Shown: piece by piece, positions 1 through 8,129 of the stretch | How the letters are laid out: each line of letters opens with the position of its first letter | Position numbering within the stretch: the first letter of the stretch is position 1 | NCBI RefSeq assembly: GCF_009755605.1 | Contig: NZ_WPNZ01000029.1 | Coordinates: 62,001 to 126,000 of the forward strand | Direction: 5' to 3' | DNA from: Streptomyces typhae | GTDB lineage: Bacteria; Actinomycetota; Actinomycetes; Streptomycetales; Streptomycetaceae | Length of the DNA stretch: 64,000 bases | The notes under the pieces: generated by a model | The model's database searches: none | Seen by the model: the letters and a program-made list of their open reading frames with translations, nothing else | Told to the model about the DNA's origin: nothing | Program-made: the position numbers and the translations under genes

Positions 1-269
1 CCCGGCGCGTGGTGCGCGGCGGCGGCGAGGGCGGCCCCGGCGCGGAGATCACCCTCACCGCGAAGGAGTTCGCCGTCCTGGAGCATCTCCTCGTCCGGGT
101 CGGCCAGGTGGTGTCCAAGGCGGACATCCTGGACCACGTCTGGGACTTCGCGTACGAGGGCGACCCCAACATCGTCGAGGTGTACGTGAGCACGCTGCGC
201 CGCAAGCTGGGCGCGCCGCTCATCAAGACGGTGCGGGGCGCCGGCTACCGCCTGGAGGCACCCCGGTGA
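1..269 (+). CDS. OmpR/PhoB-family response regulator, C-terminal part
   Basis: The window opens inside this gene, so the receiver domain is missing. The visible residues form a PhoB-type winged helix: LTAKEFAVLEHLL leads into the recognition region, PNIVEVYVSTLRRKLG is the DNA-reading helix, and TVRGAGYRL is the usual C-terminal hairpin. The stop overlaps the GTG start of the next gene by four bases, so the pair is translationally coupled to its sensor kinase. The family binds DNA after phosphorylation by its partner kinase. The target regulon cannot be read from this fragment. Confidence 0.93.
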   Translation, partial: RRVVRGGGEGGPGAEITLTAKEFAVLEHLLVRVGQVVSKADILDHVWDFAYEGDPNIVEVYVSTLRRKLGAPLIKTVRGAGYRLEAPR

Positions 270-1768
270 AGCGCCTGTTCGCCTCCGTGCGCGCCCGCGC
301 CGCCGTGGGCGCGACGCTCGTCGTGGCGCTCGCGCTCGTCGCCGCGGGCACCGCCGTGCTGCTGTCCCTGCGCACCAGCCTCATCGACCAGGCCGACGGG
401 CAGGCCGCTTCCACCGCCCGCGATGTGGCCACCCAGCTCTCCGCCGGGGTCGCGCCCGACAAGCTCGAACTGCCCGACAGCGACGACCATCCCGTTCAGG
501 TCGTGGACGAGAACGACCGGCTCCTCGCGGCCAGCGACGACCTGGAGGAGATCACCGGTACGGGCGTGACCGACGTGACCCCCGCCCCCACCCCGCGGAA
601 ACCCCCGCCCAGCGACAAGCAGGAGGCCGCCGAAGACACGGACGACGCCGAGGACGCGGCCGAGGACGCCGCCGACGACGGCGATTCCGCGGGCGGCTCC
701 GGCGACGACCCCCTCGAACGCGGCGAGATCTCCGACGACCCCCACAGGAGCGAGGGCTCGGCGAGGGTCGACGGCGAGACCGAGGACTACCGCTTCGCCG
801 AGCTGACGGTGGACACCGAGTCGAGGGGTGAGCTGACCGTGCACGCGGGCGCCACGCTCGCCACGGAGCAGAAAGCGGTGCGCACGGCCCTGACCGCGAT
901 GCTGATCGGCTTCCCGCTGCTGCTCGCCGTGATCGCGGCCGTGACCTGGCTGGTCACCCGGCGCGCGCTGCGCCCGGTGGACGCCGTCCGCGCCGAGATG
1001 GCCGTGATCACGGCGTCCGAGGACCTGGGGCGCCGGGTGCCCGAGCCGGACACGCACGACGAGATCGCGCGCCTGGCCAGGACCACGAACGAGACGCTGG
1101 CGGCCCTACAGGCGTCCGTGGAGCGCCAGCGCCGCTTCGTCGCCGACGCGTCCCACGAACTGCGCAGCCCCATCGCCTCACTGCGTACCCAGCTCGAAGT
1201 GGGCGCCGCCCATCCCGAGCTCCTCGATGTGCCCGGCGCCGTCGAGGACACCGTGCGCCTTCAGGAACTGGCCGCCGACCTGCTGCTGCTCGCCCGTCTC
1301 GACGCCGGGGAGAAGCCGGGCCAGGGACGCGTGGATCTGGCGGCCCTGGCCCGCGAGGAACTGTCGCAGCGCACGGGGGACCGGGTGGTCGTCACATCGG
1401 ATCTCGACAGCGTCGAAGTGGCCGGTTCCCGTGGTCAGTTGGCACGTGTACTCGGCAATCTCGTGACCAACGCGCAGCGGCACACCCGGTCCAGGGTGAC
1501 GGTCACCAGCCGGGCCGACGGGGTGTGGGCGGTCCTGGAGGTGGCCGACGACGGCGACGGTGTGCCGCGTCAGGAACGGGAGCGGATCTTCGAGCGGTTC
1601 GTACGGCTCGACGACGCGCGCAGCCGTGACGAGGGAGGTGCGGGGCTCGGCCTCGCCATCGCCCGCGATGTCGCCGTGCGGCACGGCGGGACGCTCACGG
1701 TCGACGACTCCCCGGGCGGAGGAGCGGTCTTCGTGCTGCGCCTGCCCGCCGCCACGGCGGGGTCCTGA
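266..1768 (+). CDS. Two-component sensor histidine kinase, HAMP type
   Basis: A 500-residue membrane kinase and partner of the regulator just upstream. An N-terminal membrane helix (about residues 10-35) is followed by an external domain with a long Asp/Glu/Ala-rich stretch (about 115-165). A second helix (about 207-232) leads to a HAMP linker. The phospho-acceptor His297 lies in ASHELRSPIASLRTQ. The ATPase domain shows the N box (NLVTNAQRHT), G1 (DDGDGVP) and G2 (GGAGLGLAI). The acidic external segment could sense cations or envelope state, but that is inference. It converges on the MarR gene with only 12 bases between stops. Confidence 0.95.
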   Translation: MKRLFASVRARAAVGATLVVALALVAAGTAVLLSLRTSLIDQADGQAASTARDVATQLSAGVAPDKLELPDSDDHPVQVVDENDRLLAASDDLEEITGTGVTDVTPAPTPRKPPPSDKQEAAEDTDDAEDAAEDAADDGDSAGGSGDDPLERGEISDDPHRSEGSARVDGETEDYRFAELTVDTESRGELTVHAGATLATEQKAVRTALTAMLIGFPLLLAVIAAVTWLVTRRALRPVDAVRAEMAVITASEDLGRRVPEPDTHDEIARLARTTNETLAALQASVERQRRFVADASHELRSPIASLRTQLEVGAAHPELLDVPGAVEDTVRLQELAADLLLLARLDAGEKPGQGRVDLAALAREELSQRTGDRVVVTSDLDSVEVAGSRGQLARVLGNLVTNAQRHTRSRVTVTSRADGVWAVLEVADDGDGVPRQERERIFERFVRLDDARSRDEGGAGLGLAIARDVAVRHGGTLTVDDSPGGGAVFVLRLPAATAGS

Positions 1769-1780
1769 CCCCGGGCGGCG

Positions 1781-2257
1781 TCAGGGCTTGCCGCGCAGCC
1801 CGCGCAGGTGTTCCGCGATGGGTGTCAGCGCCTTGTGCAGGTCGCTGAGGGCTTCCGGTGAGATGAGGTCGACGAAGTGCTGCCGCACCGAGGTGACGTG
1901 GTGCGGCGCGACGCGCTTCATGGTCTCCATGCCCTCGTCCGTGAGCACGGTGAAGAGGCCGCGCCGGTCGGACTCGCAGTTCTCCCGCCGGACCAGGCCC
2001 GCGTTCTCCATGCGCGTGATCTGGTGGGAGAGCCGGCTCTTGGACTGCAGCGTGGCGGCCGCGAGGTCGCTCATGCGCATCCGGTGGTCGTCGGATTCGG
2101 AGAGATGTACGAGGATGTCGTAGTCGTTCATGGTGAGGTTGAACGGCTGGAGATCCTTCTCCAGCTGGTACGTCAGCATCCTGTTGACCTCCACGTGGGT
2201 ACGCCAGGCGCACTGTTCCTCGTCGGTCAGCCACTGCGGGGCCGTCTCGGTCTCCAT
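1781..2257 (-). CDS. absC: MarR-family regulator, AbsC-like
   Basis: A 158-residue winged-helix protein starting METETAPQW. The open frame extends upstream, but the residues before this ATG look non-coding. The core NLTMNDYDILVHLSES, MSDLAAATLQSKSRLSHQ and ENAGLVRRENC are the MarR wing and recognition helices. From memory, length and context (just after a two-component pair) match AbsC of S. coelicolor (SCO5405), which affects antibiotic production and zinc-linked genes. The family assignment is firm; the AbsC identity is inference from size, context and recalled sequence. Confidence 0.85.
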   Translation of the reverse strand: METETAPQWLTDEEQCAWRTHVEVNRMLTYQLEKDLQPFNLTMNDYDILVHLSESDDHRMRMSDLAAATLQSKSRLSHQITRMENAGLVRRENCESDRRGLFTVLTDEGMETMKRVAPHHVTSVRQHFVDLISPEALSDLHKALTPIAEHLRGLRGKP

Positions 2258-2374
2258 GGAATCGATTCTACCTAAGAAGTTGAATGGTGAACGAGTGTCG
2301 GGGTGTGACGCGCCTCGCACCCCCCGGATCGCGAGGGGCACAGGCGTTCGCCGTCACACTCCGCAGACTACCGC

Positions 2375-3202
2375 TCACAGGCCGAAGCGACGCTGGAGGT
2401 CTCCTAGTTGTCCGGGAAGGCGCGGTCCTTGCGTCTGCTGTCCACGTTGGCCAGGTTGCCCACGGTGTCCCGATGAACCCTGGGACCCTTGCCCGCCCTG
2501 TCCGCCGTGCGCGCCCGGCACTCCGTCCTGCTGCGGCAGCGCGCCCGTCGCCGTCTCCGCCATCAGGGACTCCGAGGACTGGAGCAGCACCGTGCCCGCG
2601 CCGACGAACTCGAACTGGTGCTCCTCCCCGGAGGTGCCGCCGATTCCGGTGAGCGCGCGCAGGCCGCCGATCACACCGGACATGTACTGGTGGTCGTAGT
2701 GATGGCAGGGCGAGGGGCAGTCCGCCCAGCCGACGAGCGCCTGCGGGTCCACCCGGATCGGCGGCTCCATGAAGACCACGGGGCCGCTCGACACCGCCAC
2801 GAACTTGCCCGTGCCGATCAGGGTCAGAAAGCCCGGAACGATGGACTGCTTCAACGACAGACTTGGCTGAAAAGCGAGGAGGTTGCCCGAGCGGATCGTG
2901 AGGTTGCCGTCGTCCAGGTCGTAGGAGTTCACGTCGAAGGCGCGGTCGGCGAGCAGCATCTTGCCGGTGCCCTCGGCCACCACCCAGTCGCTGGCGTGCA
3001 GCGGGGAGTGGAACGACGTGCGCACCAGGCGCTCCAGGCGGCCGTGCCCGATGCCGTTGAAGTCGATGCGCCCGTAGTAGGCGATCATCTTGCCCTTCTG
3101 GAGGAACCACTGGCTGCCGGTCAGCTCCACGCAGAAGGTGAACGCGTTGACGTTGTCGTCGCTCGGCAGCGTCATCGGGTCGAAGATCACGGGCGTGCTC
3201 AC
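2375..3202 (-). CDS. AIM24-family protein with collagen-like tail
   Basis: This is the third of three tandem AIM24-fold proteins, 275 residues from a GTG that overlaps the preceding stop by four bases. The AIM24 body (about residues 1-220) shows FCVELTGSQWFLQKGKMIAYYG and a TRG-type GTGKFVAVSSG pattern. The last 50 or so residues are different: a Gly/Gln-rich run with Gly at every third position (GVPGAHGGQGGQGSQG, GHRGQPGQRGQQ), like a short collagen triple helix. The AIM24 family is a beta-solenoid-like fold with poorly known function; the eukaryotic member is mitochondrial. No signal peptide or membrane helix is seen. Confidence 0.88.
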   Translation of the reverse strand: MSTPVIFDPMTLPSDDNVNAFTFCVELTGSQWFLQKGKMIAYYGRIDFNGIGHGRLERLVRTSFHSPLHASDWVVAEGTGKMLLADRAFDVNSYDLDDGNLTIRSGNLLAFQPSLSLKQSIVPGFLTLIGTGKFVAVSSGPVVFMEPPIRVDPQALVGWADCPSPCHHYDHQYMSGVIGGLRALTGIGGTSGEEHQFEFVGAGTVLLQSSESLMAETATGALPQQDGVPGAHGGQGGQGSQGSSGHRGQPGQRGQQTQGPRLPGQLGDLQRRFGL

Positions 3203-3849
3203 AGCTTCTCCTCCGATGCCTGGACGTACACCACGCCGTCGCCGCTGAACTCCAGTTGGAACGCCTCACCGGAGCCGCGGCCCACCATGTCGCGCCAGCT
3301 GAGCGCCGTGGACAGTTTGTTGCGGACGTCGCCGTGGTGGGCCACGTACGACTGGGGGTCCACGTGGACCGGGCGCTGGGGGGTGATCGGCAGTTCGATC
3401 ACGCCGCCGTGCGCCATCACGGCGACCGCGCCGTGGCCCTTGAGCGTCGTGGTGAACAGGCCCTGGCCCGACACCTGGCCGCGCACCATGCCCATCACGC
3501 CGCCCTGCGAGCCGAGGAACATCGTGCCCTGCTGGAGGGTGCCGTCGAAGGCGAGCAGGCGGTCCGCCTCCACGTACATGGTGTCGCCGGTCAGGCTGAT
3601 CACGTGCACGTGGTGGCCGCCGTGCCCGAACATGACCGTGCCGTCGCCCTCGACCGTCATCAGCGGGACCGACTCGTTGGCGAGCCGGCGGCCGAGCATG
3701 GACGCCAGGCCGCCCTGGCCGCCGCGGATGTTCGGAGTGAAGGAGACGTCTCCTTTGTAGGCGAGCATGGCGCCGCGCTGGCTGAACATCTTGGTGCCCG
3801 GCTGGACGACGGCCTCGACCATCTTGTGGTTGATCTCCCGGAATGGCAT
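3199..3849 (-). CDS. AIM24-family protein (middle paralogue)
   Basis: 216 residues starting MPFREINHKMVEAVV, one base after the stop of the upstream paralogue. The open frame runs further upstream but would overlap that gene, so this ATG is chosen. Family features include QRGAMLAYKGDVSF, a GHHVHVISLTGDTMYVEADRLLAFD core and GSGEAFQLEFSGDGVVYVQASE at the C-terminus. It overlaps the next paralogue by four bases, so all three should be made together, perhaps as a hetero-oligomer. Function is unknown. No transmembrane helix or lipobox was found. Confidence 0.9.
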   Translation of the reverse strand: MPFREINHKMVEAVVQPGTKMFSQRGAMLAYKGDVSFTPNIRGGQGGLASMLGRRLANESVPLMTVEGDGTVMFGHGGHHVHVISLTGDTMYVEADRLLAFDGTLQQGTMFLGSQGGVMGMVRGQVSGQGLFTTTLKGHGAVAVMAHGGVIELPITPQRPVHVDPQSYVAHHGDVRNKLSTALSWRDMVGRGSGEAFQLEFSGDGVVYVQASEEKL

Positions 3850-3850
3850 G

Positions 3851-4489
3851 TCACACGTCCCCCGCGATCGTGTTCCGCTCGCTGGGCTGGACATAGACCA
3901 GGCCCTCGCCCTCGAAGCGGATCTGGAAGGCCTCGCCGCCGCCCTCGCCCATCAGCGTGCGGAAGGTGACGCCGGACTGGAAGCTCTGCTTGAGCTTGCC
4001 CTGGTGGGCGACGTACGCGCCCGGGTCGACCGTGAGCGGGTTCTGCTTGGTCACGCGCAGGATCACCGCGGGGCCGTCCGAGATGAGTGCCGCCTGGCCC
4101 GTGCCCTCGACCGTGGTGGTGAAGATGCCGTTGCCCTGCGTCGCGCCGCGCAGGCCCGTGAAGGTGGTGCCCGTGCGCAGGCCCGCGTCCGTGCACAGGA
4201 GGTTGCTGGACTCCACGTACAGCTTCTCGCTCTGGAGGTGGACCAGGCTGATCTCCGTCGCGTAGTCGGCGAACCAGCAGGTGCCGTGGCCCTTCACCTC
4301 CATCACCGTCATCCGCTCGTTGGTCAGGCGACGGGTCACCATGCCCCGGATGCCTTCGCCGCCTCCCGTTAACTTCTTGAAGATCATCGTGCCGTCATAG
4401 GCGACCATGGAGCCGTTCTTCGCCTTCACGGCATCCCCGGTCATGTCGACGGCGAGCATTCTGCTGCCCTGCAATCGGAACGTAGCCAC
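3851..4489 (-). CDS. AIM24-family protein carrying a TTA codon
   Basis: This is the first gene of the AIM24 trio, 212 residues from a GTG giving MATFRLQGSRMLAVDMTGD. Earlier in-frame ATGs would add a poorly coding leader. Conserved positions include KNGSMVAYDG, GTCWFADYATEISLVHLQSEKLYVE and GGGEAFQIRFEGEGLVYVQPSE. Leu40 is encoded by TTA (4370-4372 on the opposite strand), a codon rare in Streptomyces and read only by the developmentally controlled bldA tRNA. Because the next two genes are coupled to this one, the whole trio may depend on bldA. The start-codon choice is less sure than the family call. Confidence 0.87.
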   Translation of the reverse strand: MATFRLQGSRMLAVDMTGDAVKAKNGSMVAYDGTMIFKKLTGGGEGIRGMVTRRLTNERMTVMEVKGHGTCWFADYATEISLVHLQSEKLYVESSNLLCTDAGLRTGTTFTGLRGATQGNGIFTTTVEGTGQAALISDGPAVILRVTKQNPLTVDPGAYVAHQGKLKQSFQSGVTFRTLMGEGGGEAFQIRFEGEGLVYVQPSERNTIAGDV

Positions 4490-4632
4490 GAGAGCGAAGG
4501 TAGTCGCAGCGCGGTCCCGCCCGACAGGGGACCCGACCCTGAACGCACCCCGTAAAAGCCCTGATGCCACAATGGGGGGCGCTTGTGCATCCGTTCACAA
4601 GATCGACGTCGACCCCGCCCCGAAGGTGACCC

Positions 4633-4977
4633 GTGGACATCAAGACCGCCTCCGCACTCCGCCGCCTCCGCCTGGTCTCGATCCCCGAGGCCGTGTCCTT
4701 CCTGCTCCTCATCGTCTGCTCGGTGCTGAAGCGGACCACGGAATTCAACGCCGTGCCGGCGATGGGCATGATCCACGGTCTGCTCTTCGTCCTGTACGTG
4801 CTGTTCTGGCTCGACGCCTGGAACCGCGCCAAGTGGCAGCTCAAGACGGCGGCCCTCTACTTCGTCCTGTCCGTCCTGCCCGGCGGCGGCTTCTTCGCCG
4901 ACCGCAGGCTCAAGCAGGAGGCCGAGGCCGCGGTCATCGCCTCGCGCGCCCGCCGCGAAGGGGTCGTGAACGCATGA
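4633..4977 (+). CDS. DUF3817 small integral membrane protein
   Basis: 114 residues from a GTG preceded by an AAGG ribosome site. Hydrophobic helices lie around residues 17-35, 50-68 and 78-93; ATTEFNAVPAMGMIHGLLFVLY and KWQLKTAALYFVLSVLPGGGFF are typical of DUF3817 (YvaD-independent family). The C-terminus is charged and likely cytoplasmic. Function is unknown. It is divergent from the AIM24 trio and overlaps the next gene by four bases. A second DUF3817 protein lies at 17288-17620, so the window carries two paralogues. Confidence 0.88.
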   Translation: MDIKTASALRRLRLVSIPEAVSFLLLIVCSVLKRTTEFNAVPAMGMIHGLLFVLYVLFWLDAWNRAKWQLKTAALYFVLSVLPGGGFFADRRLKQEAEAAVIASRARREGVVNA

Positions 4978-5267
4978 TCGTCGCCTTCTCCGTCACCCCG
5001 CTCGGGGTCGGCGAGGACGTCGGCGAGTACGTTGCCGACGCCGTCCGCGTCGTCCGCGAATCGGGGCTCCCCAACCGGACCGACGCGATGTTCACCTCCG
5101 TCGAGGGCGAGTGGGACGAGGTCATGGACGTCGTCAAGCGCGCCGTCGCCGCGGTCGAGGCGCGGGCGCCGCGCGTCTCCGTCGTCCTCAAGGCCGACAT
5201 CCGCCCCGGCGTGACGGACGGGATGACGTCCAAGGTCGAGACGGTGGAGCGGCACCTGTCCGGCTGA
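4974..5267 (+). CDS. MTH1187-type thiamine-binding-fold protein
   Basis: 97 residues starting MIVAFSVTPLGVGEDVGEYV, with an ATGA overlap with the DUF3817 gene. The ferredoxin-like fold of the MTH1187/YkoF group is indicated by the N-terminal strand, RESGLPNRTDAMFTSVEGEWDEVMDVV and the C-terminal DIRPGVTDGMTSKVETVE. Some family members bind thiamine or its phosphate; whether this one does is not shown. It is the last gene before a strong hairpin, so the transcription unit is DUF3817 plus this gene. Confidence 0.88.
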   Translation: MIVAFSVTPLGVGEDVGEYVADAVRVVRESGLPNRTDAMFTSVEGEWDEVMDVVKRAVAAVEARAPRVSVVLKADIRPGVTDGMTSKVETVERHLSG

Positions 5268-5308
5268 CCCCCGCCGCGCCGTCCGGCACCCGTACCCCCG
5301 TACGGCCC

Positions 5309-5340
5309 AAGCCCCCGCCAGGGGTTCCTGGCGGGGGCTT
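5309..5340 (+). terminator. Intrinsic terminator after the thiamine-binding-fold gene
   Basis: Perfect 14-bp arms (5309-5322 and 5327-5340, AAGCCCCCGCCAGG paired with its complement) around a GGTT loop, 41 bases past the stop at 5267 and followed by TTCGC rather than a long T tract. Such T-poor GC hairpins are usual terminators in Streptomyces. Confidence 0.85.
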
Positions 5341-5412
5341 TCGCGTGCCCGCATCCGTCCGTCCTGGTCGAGCGGCGGCCGTCCACCTCCCTGCTTCGGC
5401 GACCTGAAGGAC

Positions 5413-5472
5413 TTGAGCGAGTGCTCAAACTCGCTGTACGTTGTGGCCCAATGATTTTGAGCACTCGCTCAA
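5413..5472. promoter_or_regulatory. Two mirrored TetR-type operators
   Basis: TTGAGCGAGTGCTCAA (5413-5428) recurs as its exact reverse complement TTGAGCACTCGCTCAA (5457-5472), 28 bases apart. Each copy is itself an imperfect palindrome with TTGAGC/GCTCAA arms. The pair sits directly upstream of the SRPBCC-DUF4166-TetR operon and about 28 bases before its GTG start. This fits repression by the TetR protein encoded as the third gene, with the promoter lying between or on the two sites. Binding is inferred. Confidence 0.8.
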
Positions 5473-5500
5473 AACGCCTTTCTGCCTGGGGGGGACGACG

Positions 5501-6409
5501 GTGGCGAGCCTGTACGTCGAAGCGCTGATCCGCGCCGACCTCGACGAGCTGTGGGAGCGCACGCAGGAACCCGCGCTCCATCAGCGCTGGGACCTGCGGT
5601 TCACGGAGATCGCCTATCTGCCCGCCGACGCGCCGGGGGAGCCGCGGCGGTTCCGGTACGCGACGCGGGTCCTGCCGTTCCTCACCATCGCCGGGACCGG
5701 CGTCAGCGCGGGCGAGAAGCGCAGGCCCGACGGGACCCGGACCTCCGCGCTCCGGTTCGCCTCGCCGCACCCGCTGTCGCTGCTCGCCGAGGGCAGCGGC
5801 TACTGGCGCTATGTGCCGAGGGGTGACGGCGACGGTGTCCGCTTCCTCACCGGCTACGACTACCGGCCGCGGTGGGGGAGGTGCGGAGCCCTGGCGGACC
5901 GGTTCGTGCTGCGGCCGCTCATGGGCTGGGCGACGGCCTGGTCCTTCGACCGCCTACGGCTGTGGCTGGAGCGCGGGATCAGCCCCCGGCGGGGGCTCGC
6001 GGGCGCCCTCGGTGAAGTCGTCGTCCGCGCGCTGGTGGTCGTGGCGGCCGGGCTGCTCGCGGGGCCGGTGGCGGGGGTGGTGTCCGGTTCGGGCTCCGGT
6101 CCGTATTCCGGAGCGATGTCCGGTCCGGTGTCCGGTCCGGTGCCCGGACTGGTGGCCGCGCTGGTCGTCGCCGTCCTCGCGTGCGCCGTGCCGCCGTTGC
6201 CGACGACTCCGGCGGCGCGGCGCTGCCTGCGCACGCCCCCTGCGTCGGTACGCGCCCCACGCCTCCTGGACCGCCTCACCGCGCCTGCCGATCGCCTCAC
6301 CGGGCCTGCCGACGGCGTCACCGCGCCTGCCGACGCCGTCACCGCCCTCACCGACCGCCCCGCCACGTCCACCGGCCACCCGGCCCTCCCCGAGGAGCAG
6401 CACGCATGA
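5501..6409 (+). CDS. SRPBCC-type protein with membrane and repeat tail
   Basis: 302 residues from a GTG (MASLYVEALIRADLDELWERTQEP) with a GGGGGG ribosome site. An upstream ATG in frame would place the coding region inside the operators. Residues 1-160 resemble the START/SRPBCC lipid-binding fold (polyketide cyclase/dehydrase group): LHQRWDLRFTEIAYLP, a middle beta sheet and a C-terminal helix with WSFDRLRLWLERG. Hydrophobic helices follow at about 178-200 and 216-235, then a tail with LTAPAD/LTGPAD-like repeats. It overlaps the DUF4166 gene by four bases. Ligand unknown. Confidence 0.82.
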   Translation: MASLYVEALIRADLDELWERTQEPALHQRWDLRFTEIAYLPADAPGEPRRFRYATRVLPFLTIAGTGVSAGEKRRPDGTRTSALRFASPHPLSLLAEGSGYWRYVPRGDGDGVRFLTGYDYRPRWGRCGALADRFVLRPLMGWATAWSFDRLRLWLERGISPRRGLAGALGEVVVRALVVVAAGLLAGPVAGVVSGSGSGPYSGAMSGPVSGPVPGLVAALVVAVLACAVPPLPTTPAARRCLRTPPASVRAPRLLDRLTAPADRLTGPADGVTAPADAVTALTDRPATSTGHPALPEEQHA

Positions 6410-7086
6410 CCTCGATCTTCCGTACCGCGATGGGTGCCGACTTCGAGCGCCTGCACCCGGCCCTCCAGCGGCGCTTCTCCGTCGGGCTCGACAGCGGCGA
6501 GGCGTGCTTCGGGCAGGGCGTGATGGACCGGATCTGGCACGGGCGCAGCTTCGTGAAGCCGTTCCTCGCACTCGGCGCGACGCGCAACATCCTCGTCCCG
6601 CGCGCCGGCCGGGACGTCCCCTTCACCATCGAGAACGTGCCGTACGCGGACTCGTTCGGCCGTGAGACGGTGACCTTCGTGCGTACCTTCCACCTGCCGG
6701 GACGGGCCCGGCGCTTCGACGCCCAGATGGTGCTCGGCCCCCGGCGCGACCGCGTGCTCGACTACCTGGGCACCCATCAGCACCTCGCCAGCGACCTGCA
6801 CTTCACGGCCGCCGCCGACGGGTCGCTCGTCATCCGGTCCGGGGCGCACCGGTTCCGGGAGGGGCCAGTGGACGTGCGGGTTCCGGGTGTGATCGGGGCG
6901 GACGCGGAGGTGCGGGAGTCGTACGACGACCGGTCCGGGCGGTTCCGTGTCCGGGTGCGGGTGGTGAACCGGTACTTCGGGCCGCTCTTCGGGTACGAGG
7001 GGTCGTTCGCGGCGACGTACCGCGAGGTGCGGGAGTGCGGGGTGCGGGCCGGGCTGCGGCCCGTGCGCGAGGAGGTGCGGGCGTGA
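6406..7086 (+). CDS. DUF4166 domain protein
   Basis: 226 residues starting MTSIFRTAMGADFERLHPALQRRF, in ATGA overlap with the SRPBCC gene. The DUF4166 pattern is visible: an N-terminal LHP.LQRRF motif, a middle FTIENVPYADSFGRETVTFVRTFHLPGRARRFD segment and C-terminal YFGPLFGYEGSFAATY. The family is often encoded beside SRPBCC or saccharopine-dehydrogenase-like proteins and has no firm function. No signal peptide is seen. It is coupled to the regulator gene downstream by a GTGA overlap. Confidence 0.87.
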   Translation: MTSIFRTAMGADFERLHPALQRRFSVGLDSGEACFGQGVMDRIWHGRSFVKPFLALGATRNILVPRAGRDVPFTIENVPYADSFGRETVTFVRTFHLPGRARRFDAQMVLGPRRDRVLDYLGTHQHLASDLHFTAAADGSLVIRSGAHRFREGPVDVRVPGVIGADAEVRESYDDRSGRFRVRVRVVNRYFGPLFGYEGSFAATYREVRECGVRAGLRPVREEVRA

Positions 7087-7724
7087 GCGGTGCGCGTCCC
7101 GGGACGCGGGAGAAACTCCTCGAAGGGGCGATCCGAACGCTCACCGAGCAGGGGATCGCCAAGACGTCGGCGCGGAGCGTGGCGGCGGCGGCCGGGGTCA
7201 ATCAGGCGCTCGTCTTCTACCACTTCGGCTCGGTCGACGAACTCCTCTCCGAGGCGTGCCGGTACGCGACCGAGCAGCGCGTCGAGCGCTACCGGGAGCG
7301 GCTCGCCGGGATCTCCTCGCTGGCGGAGCTGCTCGCCTTCGGGCGGGAGCTGCACGAGGAGGAGCGGGCCGAGGGGCATGTGGCCGTGCTCGCGCAGTTG
7401 CTCGCGGGGGCGCAGACGCAGGAGCGGCTCGCCGAGGCCACGGCCTCGGGGCTCTCCCTGTGGGTGGCCGAGGTCGAGAAGGTGCTGGTGCGGGTGCTCG
7501 GCGGTTCCCCGCTCGGGGAGTTCGCCGATCCCGTCGGGCTCGCGCGGGCCGTCGCGGCGTCGTTCGTGGGGATCGAGCTGTACGAGGGGGTCGACCGGGA
7601 CGGGGCCCGGCGGGCCCTCGACGCGCTGGAGTCCCTGGGGGTCGTGGTGGCCGCCCTGGACGACCTCGGGCCCGTGGCCCAGCGCGCGGTCCGCCACCGC
7701 CTGCGGCGGGCTGCTCGGGGGTGA
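7083..7724 (+). CDS. TetR-family regulator of the SRPBCC operon
   Basis: 213 residues from GTG. The N-terminal HTH is clear: TLTEQGIAKTSARSVAAAAGVNQALVFYHFGSVDELL. The rest is the helical ligand domain with no recognisable ligand motif. As the last gene of a three-gene overlapping operon, it is the natural candidate to bind the paired TTGAGC/GCTCAA sites at 5413-5472 and regulate its own operon. The likely inducer would be a lipid or aromatic ligand handled by the SRPBCC protein; that is inference. Confidence 0.93.
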   Translation: MSGARPGTREKLLEGAIRTLTEQGIAKTSARSVAAAAGVNQALVFYHFGSVDELLSEACRYATEQRVERYRERLAGISSLAELLAFGRELHEEERAEGHVAVLAQLLAGAQTQERLAEATASGLSLWVAEVEKVLVRVLGGSPLGEFADPVGLARAVAASFVGIELYEGVDRDGARRALDALESLGVVVAALDDLGPVAQRAVRHRLRRAARG

Positions 7725-7761
7725 GCGGGCTCCCCTTGCCCCTTACATCCCAGTGACCGGA

Positions 7762-7780
7762 GGGTGGGCTGTGCCCACCC
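7762..7780 (+). terminator. Hairpin after the TetR gene
   Basis: GGGTGGGC and GCCCACCC form eight paired bases around a three-base loop, 37 bases past the TetR stop. It abuts a C-rich sequence of a type common between Streptomyces genes. Confidence 0.6.
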
Positions 7781-7987
7781 TCCCCCAAGCTCTCGGCTCC
7801 GCTCGAGCAGGGAGGTACCCCCCTCGCCCCTGGCGGACCAGCTGCCCACAGAGGCGGTCGCCCGGTCGCCCGCAGAGGGACGTAGTCGAGGCCGGGCAGG
7901 GGCGTTGCCCGCCCCCGGTGCACCGGTGGTGCGGGGTTCCGGGTGGGCGGGTGGGAAGAATCCGGCGCGGAGCGCCGGGAAAGGACT

Positions 7988-8063
7988 GACGCGGCACGCG
8001 CAGAAGAGGCGACGCGGCACGCGCAGAAGAGGTGACGCGGCACGCGGAGAAGAGCCGACGCGG
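7988..8063. repeat. 23-bp tandem repeat, three copies plus a partial
   Basis: Units start at 7988, 8011 and 8034 with the consensus GACGCGGCACGCGCAGAAGA plus three variable bases; a partial copy starts at 8057. Copies 1 and 2 differ only in the last base. The repeat lies in the non-coding region upstream of cslA and may vary in copy number between strains. Confidence 0.9.
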
Positions 8064-8129
8064 CGGAGAGTAAAACCCCCGCACGGACGCGCCCGGTTCG
8101 ACACGCCGGAGAATCTCCACTTTTGTGAG

